This document shows, one piece after another, positions 42,648 through 53,991 of a stretch of 64,000 nt of DNA. Source of the DNA: Arthrobacter citreus (lineage in GTDB: Bacteria > Actinomycetota > Actinomycetes > Actinomycetales > Micrococcaceae); the NCBI RefSeq assembly GCF_038405225.1, contig NZ_CP151657.1, positions 3,410,001 to 3,474,000 on the forward strand. Direction: 5' to 3'. A program made the position numbers and the translations under genes. The notes under the pieces are model-generated. The model made no database searches. It saw only the letters and a program-made list of their open reading frames with translations, and was not told where the DNA came from. How positions within the stretch are numbered: position 1 is the first letter of the stretch; each line of letters starts with the position of its first letter.

Positions 42648-43922
42648 ATGCCTGATGCAATGGATCACATTCACGACCTCGGCGCCTTCGTCAGCGCCTC
42701 ACCCTCCAGCTTCCACGCGGCCCGCGAGGGCGCGCGCCGCCTCGCCGCCGCCGGATTCACCGAACTCGACGAAAGCCTGGACTGGCCGGCGGAGCCCGGA
42801 AAATACCTCGTCGTCCGGGACGGAGCCCTGATTGCGTGGATTGTTCCGCAGGGAGCCGGATCCGGAACAGGGTTCTCAATCCTGGGCACGCACACCGACT
42901 CGCCGTCCTTCAAACTCAAGCCGCGCCCCACCACCGGCCGGCTGGGCTGGCTCCAGGCCGGCGTCGAGGTTTACGGCGGGCCCCTGCTCAACTCCTGGCT
43001 GGACCGCGAGCTGCAGCTTGCCGGGCGTCTTGTCACACTGGACGGCGAGGAACACCTGGTGGAAACCGGGCCGCTGATGCGTTTTCCGCAGCTGGCCATC
43101 CATCTGGACCGGTCCGTCAATGAAGGACTAAAACTCGACAAGCAGCAGCACATGAACCCGGTGTGGGGGCTCGGGGATCCCTCCGCCGCTGACCTGCTGG
43201 AGCTGCTGGCCGCACGTGCCGGTCTGTCAGCGGACCAGGTCGGCGGATATGACATCGTGGCGGCGGATACGCAGGAACCCCGCACCTTCGGCGCCGACAG
43301 CGAATTTTTCGCGTCCGGCCGGCTGGATAACCTGTCCTCGGTGCATGCCGGTCTCACGGCGCTGATTGCCGCAGCCCAAACCAAGACGGACGGGTCGATC
43401 GCGGTGCTGGCTGCCTTCGACCACGAGGAGGTGGGCAGCGGCAGCCGCTCCGGCGCCGCCGGGCCGTTCCTCGAGGATGTGCTGAACCGGATTTCCGGCG
43501 GGCTGGGCGGATCCGCGCTGGACCGGCAGCGGGCCTTCGCGGGTTCGTTCTGCATTTCCGCCGACGCCGGCCACGCCGTGCACCCGAACTACGCCGAGCG
43601 CCACGACCCCGCCAACCATCCCGTGCTCAACGGTGGGCCGCTGCTCAAGATCAACGCCAATCAGCGGTACACCACAGACGCTCCCGGCGCGGCGCGCTGG
43701 GCCGGGTTGTGCCGGCAGGCCGGCATTCCGTACCAGGAGTTCGTTTCGCACAACTCCATGCCCTGCGGCTCCACCATTGGGCCGCTGACCGCCACCCGGC
43801 TGGGGATCCGGACAGTCGACGTCGGCATTCCGCTGCTGTCCATGCATTCGGCCCGCGAAATGGCCGGCGTGCAGGACCCCTTCCACCTGTCCCGGGTGAG
43901 CGAAGTGTTCTTTACCGGGTGA
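42648..43922 (+). CDS. M18 family aminopeptidase
   Basis: The 424-residue protein is an M18 aspartyl-aminopeptidase-type metallopeptidase. Zinc-site landmarks are GTHTDSPSFKLKP, the acidic pair in FDHEEVGSGS, DNLSSV and SADAGHAVHPNY. Near the C-terminus MPCGSTIGPLTAT and SMHSAREMAG are also family hallmarks. ATG 42648 is chosen because the conserved N-terminus starts here; the frame is open further upstream but that part overlaps the ABC permease gene in another frame. GGAG is only 2 nt from this ATG, so ATG 42660 is an alternative. Confidence 0.92.
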   Translation: MPDAMDHIHDLGAFVSASPSSFHAAREGARRLAAAGFTELDESLDWPAEPGKYLVVRDGALIAWIVPQGAGSGTGFSILGTHTDSPSFKLKPRPTTGRLGWLQAGVEVYGGPLLNSWLDRELQLAGRLVTLDGEEHLVETGPLMRFPQLAIHLDRSVNEGLKLDKQQHMNPVWGLGDPSAADLLELLAARAGLSADQVGGYDIVAADTQEPRTFGADSEFFASGRLDNLSSVHAGLTALIAAAQTKTDGSIAVLAAFDHEEVGSGSRSGAAGPFLEDVLNRISGGLGGSALDRQRAFAGSFCISADAGHAVHPNYAERHDPANHPVLNGGPLLKINANQRYTTDAPGAARWAGLCRQAGIPYQEFVSHNSMPCGSTIGPLTATRLGIRTVDVGIPLLSMHSAREMAGVQDPFHLSRVSEVFFTG

Positions 43923-44073
43923 TGCCCGGCCGGAAACCTGCCGATGTCCGGGACTACCACGTCCCGAGCACCTTCCGGCGTCCGGTAGACTAGCTAAGTC
44001 TGTGCTGTCGGCAATGCTGACGGCTTTCCCGCTGCCTGGTCACCCAGATCCGGCGGGATGACAACGCAAAAGA

Positions 44074-44118
44074 ACCTCCTGTTACGGAAATGCCGTGACC
44101 GTATAGCCCAAAGGAGGT
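44074..44118 (+). promoter_or_regulatory. rpsF leader hairpin that sequesters the Shine-Dalgarno (S6:S18 motif candidate)
   Basis: ACCTCCT (44074-44080) is the exact complement of AGGAGGT (44112-44118), the ribosome-binding site of rpsF. Between them GTTACGG (44081-44087) pairs with CCGTGAC (44093-44099) around a 5-nt loop, leaving CCGTATAGCCC largely unpaired on the 3' side. A CCG bulge beside a stem matches the known S6:S18-binding mRNA motif that mimics 16S rRNA. The likely role is feedback control of rpsF-ssb-rpsR-rplI translation. Confidence 0.65.
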
Positions 44119-44128
44119 GGGTTCACAA

Positions 44129-44482
44129 ATGCGTGCTTATGAACTGATGGTTATCATCGACCCCGAGGTAGAAGAGCGTACAGTCGAGCCTTCGCTCGAC
44201 AAGTTCCTCAATGTTGTCCGCAACGATGGTGGAACCATCGACAAGGTCGACATCTGGGGCCGTCGCCGCCTCGCCTACGAAATCCAGAAGAAGGCTGAAG
44301 GCATCTACGCAGTGGTTAACTTCACCGCGACGCCTGCAGCTGCCGCTGAGCTTGACCGCCAGCTGAGCCTCAACGAGACCATCATGCGCACCAAGATCAT
44401 CCGCCCGGAAGAGCAGAAGATCTCGAAGAAGGATGCCAAGAAGGCCGCTAAGGCTGAAGCTGCAAAGGTTTCCGCAGAGTAA
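44129..44482 (+). CDS. rpsF: 30S ribosomal protein S6 (bS6)
   Basis: The 117-residue protein begins [16 protein letters not shown] and contains [17 protein letters not shown], typical of bS6. It pairs with S18 on the 30S platform. ATG 44129 follows AAAGGAGGTG, the canonical site for this gene; the frame is open 12 bases further up at a GTG that lies within the Shine-Dalgarno. The C-terminal tail is Lys/Ala-rich. It is the first gene of the rpsF-ssb-rpsR-rplI operon, with an apparent autoregulatory leader. Confidence 0.97.
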   Translation: MRAYELMVIIDPEVEERTVEPSLDKFLNVVRNDGGTIDKVDIWGRRRLAYEIQKKAEGIYAVVNFTATPAAAAELDRQLSLNETIMRTKIIRPEEQKISKKDAKKAAKAEAAKVSAE

Positions 44483-44515
44483 TTTCTGCAAACCAAACCG
44501 AAATCAGGAGGCAAC

Positions 44516-45085
44516 ATGGCAGGCGAGACAACTATTACCGTCGTCGGCAACCTAACGAATGATCCGGAACTCCGGTTCACGCCGTCAGGTTCGGCAGTGG
44601 CTAACTTCACCATTGCCTCGACTCCGCGGACCTTCGACCGCACGTCAAATGACTGGAAGGACGGCGAAACGCTGTTCCTCCGTGCATCTGTCTGGCGCGA
44701 AGCCGCTGAGAACGTGGCCGAATCCCTGACCAAGGGGACGCGTGTTGTTTGCCAGGGCCGCCTGAAGTCGCGTTCGTATGAAACCAAAGAAGGCGAAAAG
44801 CGCACCGTTATGGAGCTTGAGGTCGACGAAATCGGCCCCTCGCTTCGGTACGCTTCCGCGAAGGTCACCCGCACCCAGCGCTCCGGCGGCGGTGGCGGCG
44901 GCTTTGGCGGTAACAGCGGAAACTCCGGAAACAGCGGCTTCGGCGGCAATTCCAACCCTGCATGGGGCGGAGGCCAGCAGCAGCAACAGGCTGCACCGGC
45001 CGAAGATCCCTGGGGCGCTCCCGCAGGCGGCGGCAACGCCGGCGGCTGGGGCAACGGACCGGACTCCAACGATCCGCCCTTCTAA
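44516..45085 (+). CDS. ssb: single-stranded DNA-binding protein
   Basis: The 189-residue protein has an OB-fold of about 110 residues ([21 protein letters not shown], then [20 protein letters not shown]), a Gly/Asn/Gln-rich flexible linker and a C-terminal tip DSNDPPF. The tip is the conserved acidic-hydrophobic tail that recruits replication and repair partners, slightly divergent from DDxPF. AGGAGG precedes ATG 44516. It lies between rpsF and rpsR as in most bacteria. Confidence 0.97.
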   Translation: MAGETTITVVGNLTNDPELRFTPSGSAVANFTIASTPRTFDRTSNDWKDGETLFLRASVWREAAENVAESLTKGTRVVCQGRLKSRSYETKEGEKRTVMELEVDEIGPSLRYASAKVTRTQRSGGGGGGFGGNSGNSGNSGFGGNSNPAWGGGQQQQQAAPAEDPWGAPAGGGNAGGWGNGPDSNDPPF

Positions 45086-45186
45086 ATCTCCACCGAAGAG
45101 CGGCGCATCCCCTTTCGGGGAACGTGCCTCCCTTCACTCCTGCGCCCCCGGGCGCAACCTCAGACGGCATTCGCCGTCGAGCCCAT

Positions 45187-45206
45187 CCCGTGGAATGATC
45201 CACGGG
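45187..45206 (+). promoter_or_regulatory. hairpin in the ssb-rpsR gap
   Basis: CCCGTGG at 45187-45193 and CCACGGG at 45200-45206 form a perfect 7-bp stem with a 6-nt loop, 26 bp before rpsR. It may be an attenuator or RNA-processing site; there is no T-run. Confidence 0.4.
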
Positions 45207-45232
45207 CTCCACTAGACATAAGGAGCTCCACG

Positions 45233-45472
45233 ATGGCTAAGGCTGAACTTCGCAAGCCCAAACCAAAGTCCAATCCCTTGAAGGCCGCTGACATCACTGT
45301 CATCGACTACAAGGACGTAGCATTGCTGCGCAAGTTCATTTCCGACCGCGGAAAGATCCGCGCCCGTCGCGTAACTGGCGTAACCGTGCAGGAACAGCGC
45401 AAAATTGCACAGGCAATCAAGAATGCCCGTGAAGTTGCTCTCCTGCCGTACTCCGGCGCTGGCCGCGGCTAA
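45233..45472 (+). CDS. rpsR: 30S ribosomal protein S18 (bS18), zinc-free form
   Basis: The 79-residue protein has the S18 core [34 protein letters not shown] and [10 protein letters not shown]. It lacks the CxxC pair seen in the zinc-ribbon form of actinobacterial S18; [10 protein letters not shown] stands there instead. It is therefore the C-minus type, though it is in the operon position usually held by the main copy. AAGGAG precedes ATG 45233. It binds with S6 on the 30S platform. Confidence 0.96.
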   Translation: MAKAELRKPKPKSNPLKAADITVIDYKDVALLRKFISDRGKIRARRVTGVTVQEQRKIAQAIKNAREVALLPYSGAGRG

Positions 45473-45489
45473 GGAAAGGAACCTAACTC

Positions 45490-45939
45490 ATGGCAAAGCT
45501 CATTCTGACCCACGAAGTAACCGGTCTCGGCGCTGCCGGCGACGTCATTGAGGTAAAGGATGGTTACGCACGTAACTTCCTTCTGCCCCGTGGCTTCGCT
45601 CTGACCTGGACGAAGGGTGGCGAGAAGCAGGTTGAGTCCATCAAGGCTGCCCGCGCCGCCCGCGAGCACGCTTCCTTGGAAGATGCTCAGAAGCAGGCCG
45701 CTGCACTCTCCGCCAAGCCGGTCACGCTGGCCGTCAAGGCCGGCGAGTCCGGTCGCCTCTTCGGTACGGTCAAGGCCGCCGATGTTGCTGCTGCTGTCGA
45801 GGCTGCCGGCCTCGGCACCATCGACAAGCGCAAGGTTGAACTGCCGACTCACATCAAGTCGGTTGGTTCCTTCCAGGCCAACGTTCGTCTGCACGACGAC
45901 GTAGCTGCTGTCATCGACCTCAACGTCGTAGCCAGCTAG
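45490..45939 (+). CDS. rplI: 50S ribosomal protein L9 (bL9)
   Basis: The 149-residue protein shows the L9 N-domain [34 protein letters not shown], a long connecting helix and the C-domain with [15 protein letters not shown]. It binds domain V of 23S rRNA at the L1 stalk base. AAGGAACC precedes ATG 45490, 17 bp after rpsR. It is the last gene of the operon and is followed by a strong terminator. Confidence 0.97.
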   Translation: MAKLILTHEVTGLGAAGDVIEVKDGYARNFLLPRGFALTWTKGGEKQVESIKAARAAREHASLEDAQKQAAALSAKPVTLAVKAGESGRLFGTVKAADVAAAVEAAGLGTIDKRKVELPTHIKSVGSFQANVRLHDDVAAVIDLNVVAS

Positions 45940-45973
45940 CACGGCCACCAGCACGCCGTCAGGCGTGTGCCGA

Positions 45974-46006
45974 GCGCCCTCCGCCCTAGTGGCGGAGGGC
46001 GCTTTT
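45974..46006 (+). terminator. Rho-independent terminator of the rpsF operon
   Basis: A perfect 12-bp stem (GCGCCCTCCGCC with GGCGGAGGGCGC) encloses the loop CTAGT and is followed by TTTT. Confidence 0.95.
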
Positions 46007-46021
46007 GCGTCCTGGGACCGG

Positions 46022-46073
46022 CTGTGGATATCAACTGTGGATATCAACTGTGGATATCGACTGTGGAAATCGG
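46022..46073. repeat. four 13-bp tandem repeats, each containing a DnaA-box-like nonamer
   Basis: The unit CTGTGGATATCAA occurs twice exactly, then as CTGTGGATATCGA and CTGTGGAAATCGG, with no gaps. TGTGGATAT (46023, 46036, 46049) is one mismatch from the reverse-complement DnaA box TGTGGATAA; the fourth copy (46062) has two mismatches. A 13-bp period places the boxes about 1.2 helical turns apart, all in one orientation, as in DnaA filament-loading arrays. Confidence 0.85.
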
Positions 46074-46226
46074 CTGAAACCGGGGATAACCACGGCCCGT
46101 ATGTGCATTCCGGCCATCTGTCAACCTGCAAGTATGGGGTGAATGTTGAGAAAAAATACTCTCTATGCACAGGTGTGGACGAACGTTTCCCCTAGTCAGA
46201 GCGGTATTTGCTCAAAAATGAATAGT

Positions 46227-46304
46227 TTATCCACACCCTTATGCCCAACCTGTGCACAAGACACGCCCAGTTATGCACACCTTCTCCACAAGGGCTGTGG
46301 ATAA
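46227..46304. promoter_or_regulatory. DnaA-box cluster upstream of dnaB
   Basis: Perfect TTATCCACA lies at 46227-46235 and perfect TGTGGATAA at 46296-46304. Between them are TTATGCACA (46271-46279) and TTCTCCACA (46282-46290), each with one mismatch, and TGTGCACAA (46251-46259) with two. The cluster lies about 200 bp before the dnaB start and next to an AT-rich stretch. Confidence 0.8.
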
Positions 46305-46502
46305 CTCGTTTGGGAGCAGGGGGTTTGAGGGCTACGGTTGCGGGGGAATCCCTTCTGATCGAGTCCTTGCCACCGCTGGGACGGCGCCATTCCACACCGG
46401 CGGCCGCCGCACGCCAAAGTGTCACCGCGGCGGGATAGACCTGAATCAGCTGCCACCTGGCAGGGATCGCACCACAGCAGTACCTTGGGAAAGGGTTACA
46501 CA

Positions 46503-47885
46503 GTGTCGCTCATGCATACTGACGCACCGGCATCGAGCTCCAGCTCCGACTTCGCGCGCACACCGCCGCAGGACTTGGTTGCCGAGCAGTCGGTCCTGGG
46601 CGGCATGATGCTCTCCAAGGACGCCATCGCCGACGTAGTGGAGGTTCTCCGCGGCGTCGACTTCTACCGCCCGGCGCACGAATCGATTTTCGAAGCCATT
46701 ATCGACTTGTACGGCCGCGGTGAGCCCGCTGACGCCGTCACCATCTCCGATGAGCTGACCAAGCGCGGCGAAATCAGCCGCATCGGCGGGCCCGCCTATC
46801 TCCACACGCTCATCCAATCCGTGCCCACGGCTGCCAACGCCGGCTTCTACGCCGAAATTGTCCGGGAGCGCGCCGTCCTGCGGCGCCTGGTGGACGCGGG
46901 CACCAAGATCGTGCAGCTGGGTTACTCAGGCGACGGCATGGAGGTGGACGACATTGTCAACGCCGCCCAGGCCGAGGTGTTCGCCGTCGCGGAGCGCCGC
47001 ACCGCCGAGGACTATGTGCCCCTGAAGGACATCATCGAGGGCACCGTTGATGAAATCGAAGCTGCCCAGCACAAGGGCGAGGGCATGACCGGCGTGCCCA
47101 CCGGATTCTACGAACTCGATGAATTGACGCAGGGGCTCCACCCCGGACAGATGATCGTGATCGCCGCGCGGCCTGCAGTTGGTAAATCAACCTTCGCCCT
47201 GGACTTCGCCCGCTCGGCCGCCATCAAGAACAACATGACCACCGTCTTCTTCTCGCTGGAAATGGGCCGCAACGAGATTGCCATGCGCCTGCTCTCCGCC
47301 GAGGCCACCATTGCGCTGCAGGACTTGCGCAAGGGAACCATCAAGGATGAGCAGTGGGGCAGGATTGCCACCACCATGGGCCGCATGAACGAGGCGCCGC
47401 TGTTCATTGATGACAGCCCCAACATGTCCCTGATGGAAATCCGGGCCAAGTGCCGGCGGCTGAAACAGCGGCACGACCTAAAACTCGTGGTCCTCGACTA
47501 CCTCCAGCTGATGTCCTCCGGAAAAAAAGTGGAATCGCGCCAGCAGGAAGTCTCCGAGTTCTCCCGTGCCCTGAAACTGCTGGCCAAGGAACTTGAAGTC
47601 CCCGTTATCGCCCTGTCGCAGCTGAACCGCGGTTCGGAGCAGCGAACCGACAAGAAGCCCATGATTTCGGATCTTCGTGAATCCGGCTCCATCGAGCAGG
47701 ACGCCGACATGGTGATCCTGCTCCACCGCGAGGACATCTACGACAAGGAATCCCCGCGCGCCGGCGAGGCTGACGTGATTGTGGCCAAGCACCGTAACGG
47801 TCCCACCAAGACCATCACCGTGGGCTTCCAGGGCCATTACTCCCGCTTCTCCAACATGGCCGTTGAGGGCGGCTCGGGCTTCTAG
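46503..47885 (+). CDS. dnaB: replicative DNA helicase DnaB
   Basis: The 460-residue hexameric helicase unwinds DNA at the replication fork. GTG 46503 (VSLMHTDAPA) is chosen because GGAAAGGG lies 9 nt upstream. The N-domain shows QDLVAEQSVLGGMMLS and YRPAHESIFEAI. The RecA-like domain has the P-loop ARPAVGKST, FFSLEMG, the Walker B region LVVLDYLQLM, and SQLNRGSEQR with the arginine finger region. No intein interrupts it, unlike some actinobacterial dnaB genes. It lies after the S6-SSB-S18-L9 operon behind its own regulatory region. Confidence 0.97.
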   Translation: MSLMHTDAPASSSSSDFARTPPQDLVAEQSVLGGMMLSKDAIADVVEVLRGVDFYRPAHESIFEAIIDLYGRGEPADAVTISDELTKRGEISRIGGPAYLHTLIQSVPTAANAGFYAEIVRERAVLRRLVDAGTKIVQLGYSGDGMEVDDIVNAAQAEVFAVAERRTAEDYVPLKDIIEGTVDEIEAAQHKGEGMTGVPTGFYELDELTQGLHPGQMIVIAARPAVGKSTFALDFARSAAIKNNMTTVFFSLEMGRNEIAMRLLSAEATIALQDLRKGTIKDEQWGRIATTMGRMNEAPLFIDDSPNMSLMEIRAKCRRLKQRHDLKLVVLDYLQLMSSGKKVESRQQEVSEFSRALKLLAKELEVPVIALSQLNRGSEQRTDKKPMISDLRESGSIEQDADMVILLHREDIYDKESPRAGEADVIVAKHRNGPTKTITVGFQGHYSRFSNMAVEGGSGF

Positions 47886-48020
47886 TCCGGCGTCGCGCCC
47901 CGGGTTTCCCGGCGGCGCTTCGGGCCGGATGCTCCCGCCCACTAGAATTGGTACCGCCGGTCTGCGCCCACACGTCCTTCGCCAGCCGTCCCCCGACCAG
48001 TTCTTTCCAAGGAGTATTCC

Positions 48021-48659
48021 GTGCCCAAGTCCAAACCCCGCAAGAAGGCGGCAGCCAAGAAGAAGCAGGCCCGCCGCAGCGAGCACGAAACGAATCTGCT
48101 CTTCGGCAACACCCCCACCTTCGTCAGCGACGAGGGCGAGGAACTGCTCACGGCCCGCGGCTGGATCAGCGAGCGAAGCCAGCCCGGCGGAGCCGACCAG
48201 GGCGATGCCTGGTACTGGATGCCGTCACAGCTTCCCGCCTACCTGGAGGAGGGTGAGCCCGTCCCCACTTCCGTATACCCCTTGGAAACCGGATTTGTCA
48301 GCCAGCTGGCGACGGCGGATGGCTCGGTTCCCCCCGAGGCGCAGACCGAATACGCATCATTGGAAGAACTTGTCGCTGACCTTGACCGGCTGGAGGGTTA
48401 CCGCGTTCCCGGGGACTCCTGGACCGTGCTCGGCGGCGGACCGGGCCCAGATGAAACCCCGGACGATCTCATCGACAGCATCGCAGAGGAATGGGAACTG
48501 GTTGCCGAGCTGATCCACTTCCCCTACAGCGACGAGCCGGGACCGCGGTCCTTCGACGCCGTGGAACAGGCCTTCAGCGAGGGCAGGCTGACCGCGTACG
48601 CGTACCGCTCCGTCCTAGCCGGCCGGGGAATGCCGGTGCCGGACCCCTCAGGAGAGTGA
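48021..48659 (+). CDS. hypothetical protein with basic N-terminus, 212 residues
   Basis: GTG 48021 follows AAGGAG at good spacing. The protein begins with a Lys/Arg/Ala-rich stretch (KSKPRKKAAAKKKQARRS) that could bind nucleic acid, followed by an acidic globular part rich in Trp, Tyr, Glu and Pro. There is no signal peptide and no membrane segment. TAGAAT at 47943-47948 may be its -10 element. I do not recognise the family; similar uncharacterised proteins are expected in relatives because the frame has typical high-GC3 codon use. Confidence 0.8.
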   Translation: MPKSKPRKKAAAKKKQARRSEHETNLLFGNTPTFVSDEGEELLTARGWISERSQPGGADQGDAWYWMPSQLPAYLEEGEPVPTSVYPLETGFVSQLATADGSVPPEAQTEYASLEELVADLDRLEGYRVPGDSWTVLGGGPGPDETPDDLIDSIAEEWELVAELIHFPYSDEPGPRSFDAVEQAFSEGRLTAYAYRSVLAGRGMPVPDPSGE

Positions 48660-48853
48660 GCCGCACCCTCCGGCGGTGGCAGCTGATCCTTGTTGCCGTG
48701 GGGACGGGAAGAAACTAGCATCGGAACCATGCTGCTTTCCTGATTGATCCGCGCCCGCCCGAGGCCGGCCCCGGACCCCCTGCGTCAGTGCAGGCCGGTC
48801 ACGGTGCCCGATATGCCCGGCGGGCGGCAGTTTCCAGGACACCAGGAACCACC

Positions 48854-50608
<1,755 letters not shown>

Positions 50609-50651
50609 CGGTTCATCCTGCCGGTGCGCCGTCCTCCGCTGTGCTGCAGTA

Positions 50652-52637
50652 TCAGAGGCCGGAACCGCGCGTCGGCGTGGCGTCGTGGCTTCGGCTGGAC
50701 GCAAGCTGCCAGGGCACGCTGGCGACCATGATGCCGGGTTCAAAGTGCAGCCGGGCCTTAATGCGCAGCGCTGTTTGGTTGTGCACCAGCTGCTCCCACC
50801 AGCGCCCGACGACGTACTCGGGGATGTAGACGACAAACAGTTCGCGCGGGGCGGTCCGCCGGGCCTCCCTCAGGTAATTGAGGACGGGAGAGACTGTCTC
50901 CCGGTATGGCGAGGACAGCACGGTCAGCGGCACGGGGATCTGCATCCGCTCCCACTCCTCCATGACGCGTTCGGTGTCCTCCGGGTCAATGTCGACAATG
51001 ATGGCGTTCAGGCTGGATGGGCGTGACGCACGGGCATACGCCAGGGCCCGCAGGGCGGGCTTGTGGACCTTCGACACCAGGATCACGGCGTTGACCCGCG
51101 AGGGGAGGGCCAGGCCCTGGTGGTCGTCCTCCACGGAGAGCTCACGCGCCACCGAGTCATAATGCGCCCTGATGGTGAACATCATCAGGTACAGCCCGCC
51201 CATGGCCAGCAGGGCTATCCAAGCTCCATGCGTGAACTTGGTGACGAGGACAATCAGCAGCACCAGTGCCGTCATGCCGAACCCGACGGCGTTAATGGCC
51301 CGCGACCGCTGCATCCGGTGCCGCGCTTCGGGGATCCGCTCCGTCCGCAGCTTGGCGGTCCAGTGCCGGATCATGCCCAGCTGGCTGGCGGTAAAGGACA
51401 CAAAAACGCCAACGATGTACAGCTGGATCAGGCGGGTGACATCGGCGTCGAAGACAAAGATCAGCACCAGGGCTCCCAGTCCCAGGGCGATGATGCCGTT
51501 GCTGAACGCCAGGCGGTCGCCGCGGGTGCGCATCTGCCGGGGGAGGAAACCGTCCTTGGCCAGGATGGAGGCGAGCACCGGGAACCCGTTGAACGCGGTG
51601 TTCGAGGCGAACACCAGGATCAGCCCGGTGGCGGCCACCACGATGTAGAAGGGGATGCTGCCGTTGCCGAAGACCGTTTCCGCCAGCTGACTGATGACCG
51701 GATGCTGCACGTACTCGGGCCCCACGGGGCTGCCGTTGAGCGTCAGCTGGGTGGCCGGGTCCTGAACCACACGGACCTCGGTGGCGCTGGCCAGGGACAG
51801 GATTCCGGCCAGCATGGAGGCGGAAACGACGCCGAGCAGCAGCAGGGTTGTGGCCGCATTGGTGCTCTTGGGCTTGCGGAACGTCGGCACGCCGTTGCTG
51901 ATGGCCTCAACACCGGTCAGGGCAGCAGCGCCCGAGGAGAAGGCGCGCAGCAGCAGAAATGCTCCGGCCAGGCCCACCAGGCCGTCATCCAACCCTGACT
52001 CGGGGACCAGGTCAAAGGCCGCCGACGGCGAATCTGCGAGGTTTCCGGTAGCCGCCTGAAAGGCGCCAAAAGCGCACATGCCCAGCACTGACGCCATAAA
52101 CAGGTACGTGGGGACGGCAAACAGTGCGCCGGCTTCGCGGATGCCGCGGAGATTCACCAGGACCAGGACCGCCACCCCGACGGCGGCGATCGGAGCCTGC
52201 ATCCCATTGAGTCCAGGGACCGCGGTGACCAAGTAATGGGAGGCCGAGGACATGGACACCGCCACCGTGAGGACGTAATCGACCAGAAGGGCGGATGCGA
52301 CGGTCAAGCCCGCCGGTTTGCCCAGATTGCTGCTGGCAATCTCGTAATCCCCGCCGCCGGACGGATAGGCGTGCACATTCTGGCGGTAGGACGCCACCAC
52401 CGTCAGGAGGACCACCACGACAGCCAGGCCAACCCACGGCGAAAGGGTCACGGCGGTCACCCCGGCCAGGGCCAGAGTGAGCAGGATTTCGTCAGGAGCG
52501 TAAGCCGCTGAAGAGAGGGCATCGGACGCATATACGGGAAGGGCGATGCGCTTGGGGAGAAGTGTGCGCGAGAGCCGTTCATTGCCGTACGGACGCCCGA
52601 CAAGAATGCGCTTTAACGCATTGAAGAATGTGAGCAC
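50652..52637 (-). CDS. APC-superfamily permease, KimA-like potassium transporter
   Basis: The 661-residue protein has twelve membrane helices of the amino acid-polyamine-organocation fold and a cytoplasmic C-terminal domain of about 170 residues. LPKRIALPVYASDALSSAAYAPDE near the N-terminus and the C-terminal domain (SRVNAVILVSKVHKPALRALAYA) match the KimA/YdaO-type family, which includes high-affinity potassium importers regulated by c-di-AMP. GTG 52637 is preferred: relatives start about here, and a good promoter puts its transcription start at this codon. A GTG at 52709 would add 24 residues and overlap that promoter. It is divergent from the Rpf gene. Confidence 0.83.
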   Translation of the reverse strand: MLTFFNALKRILVGRPYGNERLSRTLLPKRIALPVYASDALSSAAYAPDEILLTLALAGVTAVTLSPWVGLAVVVVLLTVVASYRQNVHAYPSGGGDYEIASSNLGKPAGLTVASALLVDYVLTVAVSMSSASHYLVTAVPGLNGMQAPIAAVGVAVLVLVNLRGIREAGALFAVPTYLFMASVLGMCAFGAFQAATGNLADSPSAAFDLVPESGLDDGLVGLAGAFLLLRAFSSGAAALTGVEAISNGVPTFRKPKSTNAATTLLLLGVVSASMLAGILSLASATEVRVVQDPATQLTLNGSPVGPEYVQHPVISQLAETVFGNGSIPFYIVVAATGLILVFASNTAFNGFPVLASILAKDGFLPRQMRTRGDRLAFSNGIIALGLGALVLIFVFDADVTRLIQLYIVGVFVSFTASQLGMIRHWTAKLRTERIPEARHRMQRSRAINAVGFGMTALVLLIVLVTKFTHGAWIALLAMGGLYLMMFTIRAHYDSVARELSVEDDHQGLALPSRVNAVILVSKVHKPALRALAYARASRPSSLNAIIVDIDPEDTERVMEEWERMQIPVPLTVLSSPYRETVSPVLNYLREARRTAPRELFVVYIPEYVVGRWWEQLVHNQTALRIKARLHFEPGIMVASVPWQLASSRSHDATPTRGSGL

Positions 52638-52645
52638 GTGGACAA

Positions 52646-52674
52646 ACCCTAGACCCGGCTCCCGCGGCTGTCCA
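52646..52674 (-). promoter_or_regulatory. sigma-A-type promoter of the KimA-like permease, leaderless
   Basis: On the minus strand TGGACA (52669-52674) is followed by a 17-bp spacer and TAGGGT (52646-52651), with the GTG start 8 nt further on. No Shine-Dalgarno is needed for the leaderless model. Confidence 0.65.
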
Positions 52675-52800
52675 TAAGGCGGGGTTGTGCCGGATATGAC
52701 CTTTCGCACAACCGGACGCAGGCCTTATAGCAGATTGGCTTGTTCCAGCGGATTTCGAAACGGTAACGATTGAGTGTGATTCATACCAATTTGGATTCGC

Positions 52801-52830
52801 TTGAGGTTCCGGTGCCATGTCCCCTACGGT
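52801..52830 (+). promoter_or_regulatory. possible promoter of the Rpf gene
   Basis: TTGAGG and TACGGT are separated by 18 bp. Match to consensus is moderate (the -10 keeps TA and final T). Confidence 0.4.
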
Positions 52831-52967
52831 GGTTAACGGTTCGGAAAAGACCGAACCCCCAGTCGGACCAAATAGATGTCCGGCGACCAGGCTGGCACCG
52901 TTCCAGGTGCAGCCGCACGCTCGGTGCCTCGAGCCACCAAATGCCGTCACTTTGCCAGGCACCGTAA

Positions 52968-53828
<861 letters not shown>

Positions 53829-53881
53829 GCACCGGTCCTGCAACACCTCACGGACACCCGCTGAACCGCGGGTCCCGTCAA

Positions 53882-53920
53882 CAGGAAGGCACTGCGCCAC
53901 TATGGCGCAGTGCCTTCCTG
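53882..53920. terminator. terminator hairpin after the Rpf gene
   Basis: A perfect 17-bp stem (53882-53898 with 53904-53920) has the 5-nt loop ACTAT and is followed by CGTTT. It lies between convergent genes and could act in both directions. Confidence 0.88.
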
Positions 53921-53991
53921 CGTTTAAGGACCGTCTGCGTTGAGGGCCTGTCTTCCGGCCGGTTCCGGACCCTGGTCGGCTGCAGCGGCGG

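Larger units (their letters stand above)
45940..46502. other. 563-bp rplI-dnaB intergenic region, origin-like
   Basis: The gap contains the rplI terminator, four 13-bp tandem repeats, an AT-rich stretch at about 46135-46230, a DnaA-box cluster and, near the right end, the start region of dnaB. No coding sequence is convincing. The density of DnaA-box-like nonamers (at least eight with no more than two mismatches in under 300 bp) sets it apart from every other gap. Confidence 0.8.

Noticed and set aside
46503-47885. Intein in dnaB
   Set aside because: The helicase motifs are contiguous and the length is normal.
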